From positions 1 through 11,754 of the forward strand of contig CAIVZW010000034.1 of assembly GCA_903910495.1 (NCBI GenBank): a stretch of 11,754 bases of DNA, written 5' to 3'. The notes under the pieces were generated by a model. That model did no database searches, was not told the origin of the DNA, and saw only the letters and a program-made list of their open reading frames with translations. This document shows positions 6,238 to 11,754 of the stretch, piece by piece. Every line of letters begins with the position of its first letter. Position 1 is the stretch's first letter. The stretch is from an uncultured beta proteobacterium. GTDB lineage: Bacteria; Pseudomonadota; Gammaproteobacteria; Burkholderiales; Rhodocyclaceae. The translations under genes and the position numbers were made by a program.

Positions 6238-7212
6238 ATGTCCTTTGCCATGCGTATTCATCAGACCGGCGGTCCCGAAGTCATGTGCTGGGAGGAGGTC
6301 GCCGTTGGCGACCCGGCGCCTGGCGAGGCGCGTGTGCGTCATGAAGCGGTGGGCCTGAACTACCTCGATACCTATCATCGCAGTGGCCTCTACCCCTTGC
6401 CTCTGCCTTCCGGGCTGGGCACCGAGGCGGCGGGCGTTGTCGAGGCAGTTGGCGACGGTGTCACCGATCTGCGTGCTGGCGACCGTGTGGCCTATGCTGG
6501 CGGACCTCTGGGCGCTTACAGCCAGATCCGCTGCCTGCCCGCAGATCGTCTGCTCAAGCTGCCCGCAGGCATCGATTGTCGTACCGGCGCCGCGATGCTG
6601 CTGCAAGGCCTGACCGCAGCCTACCTGTTGCGTCTTACCTATCCAGTACAAGCCGGCGATCGCGTGCTGATCCATGCCGCAGCCGGCGGAGTCGGGCTGA
6701 TTGCCTGCCAGTGGGCCAAGGCGCTCGGGGCGACCGTGATCGGGACCGTATCGACAGAAACCAAGGCCGAACTGGCCAGGCGGCACGGCTGCGACCACAT
6801 CATTTTCTACACGCGGGAAGACGTCGCCAAGCGGGTGCGCGAGATCACCGGTGGAGAGGGCGTGGCCGTGGTCTATGACGGCGTCGGCAAGGATACCTTC
6901 ATGAGTTCGCTCGACAGCCTGCGCATGCGTGGCATGATGGTTTCTTTTGGCAATGCCTCCGGCCTGATACCAGCATTTGATCCGCTGCTGCTAGCACAAA
7001 AGGGCTCAATTTATGTTACCCGGCCGATTCTTGGCCAATACACCGCCAAACGCGATGATCTGGTCGCCCATGGCGAAGCGCTTTTTGCCGTTGTTACTTC
7101 AGGCCAGGTCAAAATCGAGGTCAACCAGACCTATGCACTGGCCGACGCCACCAATGCGCACCGCGATCTGGAGGCGCGTAAAACGACAGGATCGACGATT
7201 CTGCTGCCCTGA
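6238..7212 (+). CDS. qor: NADPH:quinone oxidoreductase, zinc-free MDR family
   Basis: A 324-residue cytoplasmic medium-chain reductase that transfers electrons from NADPH to quinones or related alpha,beta-unsaturated carbonyls. The N-terminal catalytic domain has the QOR signature GLNYLDTYHRSGLY (39-52) and GTEAAGVVEAVG. The structural and catalytic zinc cysteines of alcohol dehydrogenases are absent. The coenzyme domain has H-A-A-A-G-G-V-G (146-153), the QOR form of the NADPH motif, and the C-terminus has the usual HRDLEARKTTGSTILLP ending. The start was chosen at 6238 because AGGAGA lies five bases upstream; an ATG at 6205 would add eleven residues without a ribosome binding site. Its stop overlaps the next start (TGATG), so it heads a coupled three-gene unit. 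It is probably a detoxification or housekeeping reductase; the physiological substrate is unknown. Confidence 0.93.
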   Translation: MSFAMRIHQTGGPEVMCWEEVAVGDPAPGEARVRHEAVGLNYLDTYHRSGLYPLPLPSGLGTEAAGVVEAVGDGVTDLRAGDRVAYAGGPLGAYSQIRCLPADRLLKLPAGIDCRTGAAMLLQGLTAAYLLRLTYPVQAGDRVLIHAAAGGVGLIACQWAKALGATVIGTVSTETKAELARRHGCDHIIFYTREDVAKRVREITGGEGVAVVYDGVGKDTFMSSLDSLRMRGMMVSFGNASGLIPAFDPLLLAQKGSIYVTRPILGQYTAKRDDLVAHGEALFAVVTSGQVKIEVNQTYALADATNAHRDLEARKTTGSTILLP

Positions 7213-8546
7213 TGAACAAGCTGCGCTCGAAGTTCGTTTCAATCCGTGACCTGCTGGCGACGGCATGGCCGATCGTGCTCATTACGGCCATCGGTTTTGT
7301 CGTCGCCTACCAGTTTGTCGAGCCGGCGCCACCACGGCAGCTGACGATCACCACGGGTAGCGATACCGGGGCCTACTTCGCCTATGCCAGGCGCTACGCC
7401 GAGTTGCTCGTGGCCAATGGCGTGACGCTTGAAATCAGGACCTCGGCCGGCTCCCTGCAGAATCTGGAACGTGTCAAGAATGGCGAGGCCGACATCGCCT
7501 TCGTCCAGGGCGGGGACCGCGAGGTGCTTGGCAGCGGGGAAGAAAGCGATCTGCGCTCGCTGGGCAGCGTGTCCTACGAACCGGTTTGGGTGTTTTACCG
7601 CAGTGATCATCGGATCGACAGGCTGCACAGTCTGCGTGGGCAGCGTATTGCGGTAGGCGAGGAGGGCAGCGGAATAAGAGGGCTGGCGCTGAAATTGCTG
7701 GCCGCCAACGAGATTCCGGCGAACAGCAGGAACCTGGTGCCGCTGGCCGGTCTCGGCGCGGTCGAAGCCCTGCAGCGCGGGGATGTCGATGCGGCCTTCA
7801 TCGTCGCTGCACAGGAGGCGCCAGTCGTGCAGAAGATGTTGCACTTGCCCGATGTGCGGGTAATGAGTTTCAGCCAGGCCGACGCCTATACGCGGCGTTT
7901 TCCTTACCTGTCCAGGATCATTCTTCCACGCGGCGTGGTTGATCTGGTTCGCGATACGCCGCCAAGGGATACCGTTCTGTTGTCAACAACCGCCAATGTC
8001 GTGGTGCGCGACGATTTGCACCCGGCACTGGTCAGCCTGTTGCTGCAGGCAATGAGCGAAGTGAACGGCAAGACCGGGTTTTTCCAGCGGGCTGGCGAAT
8101 TTCCGTCCTACAAGGATCACAGTTTCGTCCTCGCCGACGAGGCGCAGCGCTATTACAAATCCGGGCCGCCTTTCCTGCAGCGCTACCTGCCCTTCTGGAT
8201 TGCCGTACTGGTTGAGCGTCTCTTCGTGCTGATCGTGCCGATCGTCGTCCTGCTCTTGCCCCTGCTCAAGGTTGCTCCTTCGATTTATAGCTGGCGGGTA
8301 CGCTCCAAGATATTCCGTTGCTATGGCGATCTGAAATTTCTCGAGAACGACTTGCGCCAGAACTACGACCGGTCCCGCCATGCCGACTATCTGGCCAGGC
8401 TTGATCGCATCGAGGAAGACGCTTATGCTCGCAACATTCCCCTGGCCTTCAGCGACCTGCTGTACACTTTGCGCGAGCACATCAATCTGGTACGCAAAAA
8501 ACTGCGCTATCTCGAATCCGGACGAAGAACCGACGACAAGACATGA
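7212..8546 (+). CDS. TAXI-family TRAP solute-binding protein, anchored by two membrane segments
   Basis: A 444-residue membrane protein. A basic N-terminus is followed by one transmembrane helix (about 18-36), then a TAXI-type periplasmic binding domain (about 43-320) with LTITTGSDTGAYFAYARRYAELL, EIRTSAGSLQNLERVKNG, ADIAFVQGG and LRGQRIAVGEEGSG. A second hydrophobic helix (about 327-351) follows. The last 90 residues are charged and probably cytoplasmic (LDRIEEDAYARNIPLAFSDLLYTLREHINLVRKKL), helical in character. Ordinary TAXI binding proteins of about 320 residues are soluble and lack this tail. No TRAP permease gene is adjacent, so it may work as a sensor or scaffold rather than feed a transporter. 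Its start shares a base with the upstream stop, and its stop overlaps the ParA start by four bases. The topology (N-in, binding domain out, C-in) is inferred from hydrophobicity and charge. Confidence 0.87.
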   Translation: MNKLRSKFVSIRDLLATAWPIVLITAIGFVVAYQFVEPAPPRQLTITTGSDTGAYFAYARRYAELLVANGVTLEIRTSAGSLQNLERVKNGEADIAFVQGGDREVLGSGEESDLRSLGSVSYEPVWVFYRSDHRIDRLHSLRGQRIAVGEEGSGIRGLALKLLAANEIPANSRNLVPLAGLGAVEALQRGDVDAAFIVAAQEAPVVQKMLHLPDVRVMSFSQADAYTRRFPYLSRIILPRGVVDLVRDTPPRDTVLLSTTANVVVRDDLHPALVSLLLQAMSEVNGKTGFFQRAGEFPSYKDHSFVLADEAQRYYKSGPPFLQRYLPFWIAVLVERLFVLIVPIVVLLLPLLKVAPSIYSWRVRSKIFRCYGDLKFLENDLRQNYDRSRHADYLARLDRIEEDAYARNIPLAFSDLLYTLREHINLVRKKLRYLESGRRTDDKT

Positions 8547-9166
8547 AATCCTTTCTGATTGCCAACCCCAAGGGCGGTTCGGGGAAATCGATACTGGCCA
8601 CCAATCTGGCCGGCTACTTTGCCCGCTGCGGTCATCAGGTCATGCTGGGAGACACCGACCGCCAGCAATCGGCGCGTGAGTGGCTGGCCATCCGTCCCGG
8701 CAGCCTGCCGCCGATCCGCACCTGGGACGTAGAGCAATCGCTGCCGGCGCGGCCGCCCAAAGGCACCACCCACGTCGTTCTGGATACTCCGGCGGGGCTG
8801 CACGGCAAGGCGCTCGAACGGGTGCTCAAACAGGTCGGTCGCGTCATTGTTCCGGTTCAGCCTTCGCTCTTTGACATTCTGGCAACACGGCATTTCCTCG
8901 AAACCCTGCTCGAAGAAAAAGTGGTGCGCAAGGAGCGTGCTTTTGTCGCCGTGGTCGGCATGCGCGTTGATGCGCGCACACGCGCCGCAGGCGAACTGGA
9001 TCGTTTTCTGGCTTCATACGATCTTCCTGTCCTTAGCTGCCTGCGCGATACGCAGCTCTACGTTCAGGCGGCGGCAAACGGCATGACCCTCTTCGATCTT
9101 TCGTCAGCACGTGCCGAAAAGGATATGGAGCAGTGGCAGCCGATCATCGACTGGGTTGATGCCTAA
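8543..9166 (+). CDS. ParA/MinD-type (SIMIBI) ATPase, single domain, without a ParB partner
   Basis: A 207-residue P-loop ATPase of the ParA family, which positions or segregates cargo such as plasmids, chromosomes or protein complexes by nucleotide-dependent dimerisation. It has the deviant Walker A K10-G-G-S-G-K15-S with the signature lysine, the A' motif GDTDRQQSAREW (36-47) and Walker B VVLDTPAG (78-85). It lacks the N-terminal DNA-binding extension of plasmid ParA proteins, and no ParB or centromere-like repeats lie nearby, so this is a small orphan ParA. It overlaps the TAXI-like gene by ATGA, with no clear ribosome binding site of its own, so it probably depends on coupled translation. 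The cargo may be connected with the membrane protein encoded upstream, but that is only an idea from gene order. Confidence 0.9.
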   Translation: MKSFLIANPKGGSGKSILATNLAGYFARCGHQVMLGDTDRQQSAREWLAIRPGSLPPIRTWDVEQSLPARPPKGTTHVVLDTPAGLHGKALERVLKQVGRVIVPVQPSLFDILATRHFLETLLEEKVVRKERAFVAVVGMRVDARTRAAGELDRFLASYDLPVLSCLRDTQLYVQAAANGMTLFDLSSARAEKDMEQWQPIIDWVDA

Positions 9167-9269
9167 ATGCATTTCCTTCGGTCACCTCTACGGTGGGTGT
9201 TAGGGTTCCAAATGTAAACACCCTAGCCTAGTCTCAGAGGCTGTGAAAAAATAGGCACAGGCTTATAAA

Positions 9270-9300
9270 TTCGTCATCCCGGCGTAGGCCGGGATCCAGT
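9270..9300 (+). repeat. Internal hairpin repeat unit 1 of the MITE
   Basis: This 31-base unit starts TTCGTCATCCCGGC and ends CCGGGATCCAGT. ATCCCGGC (9276-9283) pairs with GCCGGGAT (9288-9295) over a four-base loop. The 'GTCATCCCGG...CCGGGATCCAG' form is a style of dispersed repeat often seen in proteobacterial genomes. It is repeated inverted at 9340-9370. Confidence 0.75.
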
Positions 9301-9339
9301 GCGCACCGCCGACGTCAATTAAATCAATTAGATGAACGA

Positions 9340-9370
9340 ACTGGACCCCGGCCTTCTCCGGGGTGACGAA
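9340..9370 (-). repeat. Internal hairpin repeat unit 2 of the MITE, inverted
   Basis: Read on the minus strand this matches unit 1 over 31 bases with only a few differences. Several differences preserve pairing: ATCCC/GGGAT in unit 1 corresponds to ACCCC/GGGGT here. ACCCCGG (9345-9351) pairs with CCGGGGT (9358-9364). Compensated changes suggest that the fold has been maintained or that the copies descend from different family members. Confidence 0.75.
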
Positions 9371-9407
9371 GGTGGGTGTTGTGCCAGCTCGATATTTTCA
9401 CAGCCTC

Positions 9408-9812
9408 TCAGCGACGATCGCCCCAGTCGCGATGGTGATGTCTCGATTCGCTCCGGTAATAACCCCCGTCGATGTAATAAACCGGCGGCTGAACCATACG
9501 TGCGGGCTGGGTGTAATACACCTGCTGTGGCGGGTAATAGGGCTGCTGCGTGTAATATACCGGGGGTGGCGAGTAGTAATCGACACGTTGTTCAACGCGT
9601 GGACGATTTTGTTCCGAACCTATTGCCGCTCCGGCTGCCGCACCCAGCGCGCCGCCGATAACGGCGCCATTGCGGCCGCCGATAGACCTGCCCACGAGGA
9701 CGCCGGCACCACCGCCCAGTAATGCACCCAATACCGTATCATTGGCCATGGCCACACTTGATACGAGAAGGCCGAGTGACAGAGCCATCGTGATGCCCAG
9801 TTGCTTTTTCAT
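9408..9812 (-). CDS. Small exported glycine-zipper protein with Tyr/Pro/Gln-rich tail
   Basis: A 134-residue protein. A Sec signal peptide (1-23, MKKQLG, hydrophobic core, VAMA cleavage site) is followed by a glycine-zipper segment (about 28-65) with repeated GxxxG spacing: LLGGGAGVLVG, IGGALGAAAGAAIG. Such segments insert in or associate with membranes, usually the outer membrane in small proteins of this type. The tail is low complexity: repeated VYYTQ, PYYPPQQ and PPVYYIDGGYY, then a basic, His-rich end (RHHHRDWGDRR). The start at 9812 was chosen because AAAGGA precedes it by six to seven bases; the in-frame codon at 9845 would put eleven residues before the signal peptide. The stop codon TGA (9408-9410) is one copy of the MITE's TCA duplication, so the element abuts the gene without truncating it. 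Function unknown; envelope or stress role is a guess. Confidence 0.82.
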   Translation of the reverse strand: MKKQLGITMALSLGLLVSSVAMANDTVLGALLGGGAGVLVGRSIGGRNGAVIGGALGAAAGAAIGSEQNRPRVEQRVDYYSPPPVYYTQQPYYPPQQVYYTQPARMVQPPVYYIDGGYYRSESRHHHRDWGDRR

Positions 9813-10078
9813 GATTGTTCCTTTCGTACATGGTGAGTTCAGCATAGCCAGAATTCCGGAAATGTGTGTGGCGATGGAGTGATCATTTTGTAAATGTCTG
9901 TTGCTGAATAACCGGAGTCGTAACTATTTGTAACCCGGGTCGGCAAAGCCGGTGCAGACGCGTTAATGCCACTCCGGATGAAAGCCGCCCGGGAAACCCC
10001 GCAGCGCATTTCCAGCAGGAGGGGTGTCCGGCCAAAAGCTGTCTCTTTTGCTATCGCGCATCGGAGTAAAATGCCCGG
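9813..10078. promoter_or_regulatory. Divergent intergenic region between the glycine-zipper gene and dnaE
   Basis: These 266 bases must hold promoters for both flanking genes, since they are transcribed away from each other. The AT-rich patch around 9880-9930 (TTTTGTAAATG, TTGCTGAATAA, AACTATTTGTAAC) is the most promoter-like part, but no -35/-10 pair matched well enough to call on either strand. The stretch from about 9930 to 10060 is GC-rich and holds no recognised gene, RNA or operator. GGAG (10063-10066) is the nearest ribosome-binding-like site to the dnaE start. Confidence 0.4.
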
Positions 10079-11754
10079 ATGCCTGAAATGCGCTTCGTCC
10101 ATCTTCGCCTGCACAGCGAATACTCGGTCACCGACGGGATCGTTCGTCTTGATGATGCGGTAGCGCGTGCCGTGTCCTATGGCATGCCGGCGCTGGCGCT
10201 GACCGATCTGGTCAACTTCTTCGGGCTGGTCAAATTCTATTCTTCGGCACGAGGCAAAGGGATCAAGCCGGTGCTCGGCTGCGATGTTTTTCTGGCCAAC
10301 AAGGCAGATCCGGATCGCCCTCACCGAATACTTCTGCTTTGCCGTTCGCACCAGGGTTATTTGCAGTTGTGCGAACTCCTGACACGCGCCTACCTTGCGC
10401 CACGCATGCGCGGCCGCGCCGAAATAAGCCGTCAGATGCTGCGCGAGGTCGGCGTGGATGGGCTTATCGCCCTCTCCGGCGCGGGCAGTGGCGACGTCGG
10501 GGAAGCTTTGCTGCAAGGCAATACCGAGCAGGCGGCAAGTCGCGCCCGCTATTGGGCGAGCCTGTTCCATGGGGCTTACTATATCGAAGTGCAGCGCGTG
10601 CACCCGCGCGGGCACGGGCCGCAGGAAGCCTTGATTGCGGCCAGCGCGCAACTGGCGAGCGAACTCGATTTGCCGCTGGTGGCCACGCACCCGATCCAGT
10701 TTCTTGAACGCGACGATTTCAAGGCGCACGAGGCGCGCGTCTGCATTGCCGAAGGCTACATGCTGGGCGACGCGCGGCGTCCGAAGTTGTACACCGAAGA
10801 ACAATACTTCAAGTCGGCGGACGAGATGTCCGAACTTTTTTCCGATCTGCCGGAAGCCCTCGAGAACTCGGTCGAGATCGCCAAGCGCTGCAATCTGCAA
10901 ATCACGCTCGGCAAGAACTATCTGCCCGATTTTCCGACCCCCGAAGGCATAACGCTCGATGATTTCCTGTGTCGTGAAGCGGCGAGCGGCCTTGAAAGGC
11001 GTTTGCTGCAGCTTTTTCCTGACGCTGCCGAACGCACGGCGCGGCGCCCGACCTATGATTCCCGCCTGAAGATAGAGACCGACACCATCGTGCAGATGGG
11101 CTTCCCCGGTTATTTCCTGATCGTCGCCGACTTCATCAACTGGGCCAAGAACAATGGCGTTCCGGTCGGGCCCGGCCGGGGTTCGGGCGCCGGCTCGCTG
11201 GTGGCTTATTCGCTGGGCATCACTGACCTTGATCCCTTGCGCTATGCCCTGCTGTTCGAGCGCTTCCTGAATCCGGAACGCGTTTCGATGCCCGACTTCG
11301 ACATCGATTTTTGCCAGGACAACCGCTGGCGCGTCATCGAGTACGTGCGTGAAAAATACGGTGCGGCGGCGGTGTCACAGATCGCCACCTTCGGCACCAT
11401 GTCGTCGAAGGCGGTGATTCGCGATGTCGGGCGCGTTCTCGATTTGCCCTACAACTTCTGCGACCAGCTGTCCAAGCTGATTCCGCTGGAAACCAACAAG
11501 CCGTTGTCGCTGGCCAGGGCCATCGAGGCCGAGCCGCAACTCAAGGCCAAGATCGACGAAGAAGAGGAGGTGCGCGATCTGTTCGATCTGGCCGCCCGCC
11601 TCGAGGACCTGACGCGCAACGTCGGCATGCACGCGGGCGGCGTGCTCATTGCTCCGGGAAAACTCACCGACTTCTGTCCGCTGTACTCGGCCGACGCCGG
11701 CAGTTCGGTCGTTTCGCAGTTCGACAAGGACGATGTCGAGAAAATCGGTCTGGT
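10079..11754 (+). CDS. dnaE: DNA polymerase III alpha subunit, N-terminal part
   Basis: The first 558 residues of the replicative polymerase catalytic subunit, cut by the window end. The N-terminal PHP domain begins MPEMRFVHLRLHSEYSVTDG, matching the MSEPRFVHLRVHSDYS start of the E. coli protein and supporting the ATG at 10079. The polymerase domain shows MGFPGYFLIVADFINWAK (340-357), PVGPGRGSGAGSLVAYSLG (362-380), and two of the three catalytic aspartates, D406 and D408, in MPDFDIDFC (404-412). Further on are IATFGTMSSKAVIRDVGR and GMHAGGVLIAP (516-526). The third aspartate (KFDFLG region) would fall just after the window. This is the DnaE1 form for chromosome replication rather than the mutagenic DnaE2/ImuC, judged from the N-terminal sequence. 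Ribosome binding is weak (GGAG about 12 bases upstream). It is divergent from the glycine-zipper gene. Confidence 0.97.
   Translation, partial: MPEMRFVHLRLHSEYSVTDGIVRLDDAVARAVSYGMPALALTDLVNFFGLVKFYSSARGKGIKPVLGCDVFLANKADPDRPHRILLLCRSHQGYLQLCELLTRAYLAPRMRGRAEISRQMLREVGVDGLIALSGAGSGDVGEALLQGNTEQAASRARYWASLFHGAYYIEVQRVHPRGHGPQEALIAASAQLASELDLPLVATHPIQFLERDDFKAHEARVCIAEGYMLGDARRPKLYTEEQYFKSADEMSELFSDLPEALENSVEIAKRCNLQITLGKNYLPDFPTPEGITLDDFLCREAASGLERRLLQLFPDAAERTARRPTYDSRLKIETDTIVQMGFPGYFLIVADFINWAKNNGVPVGPGRGSGAGSLVAYSLGITDLDPLRYALLFERFLNPERVSMPDFDIDFCQDNRWRVIEYVREKYGAAAVSQIATFGTMSSKAVIRDVGRVLDLPYNFCDQLSKLIPLETNKPLSLARAIEAEPQLKAKIDEEEEVRDLFDLAARLEDLTRNVGMHAGGVLIAPGKLTDFCPLYSADAGSSVVSQFDKDDVEKIGL

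Larger units (their letters stand above)
9234..9410. mobile_element. MITE-like non-autonomous element with terminal inverted repeats and TCA target duplication
   Basis: The element itself is 9237-9407 (171 bp). Its ends match as inverted repeats: GAGGCTGTGAAAA (9237-9249) and TTTTCACAGCCTC (9395-9407), extending to 18 bases with two mismatches. TCA flanks both sides (9234-9236 and 9408-9410). Inside are two 31-base units in opposite orientation (9270-9300 and 9340-9370), each forming a GC-rich hairpin. There is no room for a transposase, so it would be moved by one encoded elsewhere. A three-base TNA duplication is known for some IS5-family subgroups, but I do not assign the family. Confidence 0.75.

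Noticed and set aside
9183..9223. Short hairpins after the parA-type gene (CACC/GGTG and GGGTGTT/AACACCC) as an intrinsic terminator
   Set aside because: The stems are short, one loop is 15 bases long and no T-run follows, so they were not called as terminators.
9237..9407. CRISPR-like or phage attachment interpretation of the repeats
   Set aside because: The repeats are inverted rather than regularly spaced direct repeats, with no cas genes, integrase or tRNA nearby; a MITE explains them better.
10071..10163. ATG at 10071, closer to the GGAG upstream of dnaE
   Set aside because: It is in another frame and gives no DnaE sequence; the ATG at 10079 gives the canonical N-terminus.
9839..10900. 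A 353-codon open frame on the minus strand
   Set aside because: It lies opposite dnaE, whose motifs and start are clear, and extends into the intergenic region. The protein has no recognisable family; long antisense frames are common in GC-rich coding DNA.

Overview
The window looks like a piece of a Betaproteobacterium, most probably of the Rhodocyclales type. This rests on the beta-type N-terminus of DnaE, the TRAP and TAXI transport proteins, and the moderately high GC content. It is an inference from protein style, not from a marker gene. Most of the window is dense plus-strand coding; one small gene lies on the minus strand.

Region 1 (1-5998) is a catabolic gene cluster. It holds the end of a TRAP-type periplasmic binding protein, a CtBP-like D-2-hydroxyacid dehydrogenase, an FGGY kinase closest in motifs to gluconokinase, a second D-2-hydroxyacid dehydrogenase, a DapA/NanA-superfamily lyase (Schiff-base class I aldolase fold) and an RpiR/MurR-type regulator with a SIS domain. 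The likely logic is uptake of a hydroxy or sugar acid, oxidation or reduction at C2, phosphorylation, then cleavage or dehydration by the lyase. RpiR would sense a phosphorylated intermediate. The substrate cannot be read from the sequence. Two details break the run: a 214-base gap (1378-1591) with a perfect stem-loop and a 32-codon signal-peptide-like ORF, and a terminator-like hairpin at the end of the second dehydrogenase.

Region 2 (6238-9166) is a tight three-gene unit: a zinc-free NADPH:quinone oxidoreductase, a membrane-anchored TAXI-family solute-binding-like protein, and a single-domain ParA-type ATPase. Start and stop codons overlap at both junctions, which suggests translational coupling.

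Region 3 (9167-9812) contains a 171-bp MITE-like element with terminal inverted repeats, two internal hairpins and a TCA target duplication. It sits exactly at the stop codon of a minus-strand gene for a small exported glycine-zipper protein with a Tyr/Pro/Gln-rich tail. Region 4 (10079 to the end) is the first 558 codons of dnaE, the replicative DNA polymerase III alpha subunit.

No tRNA, rRNA, CRISPR array or complete insertion sequence was seen.
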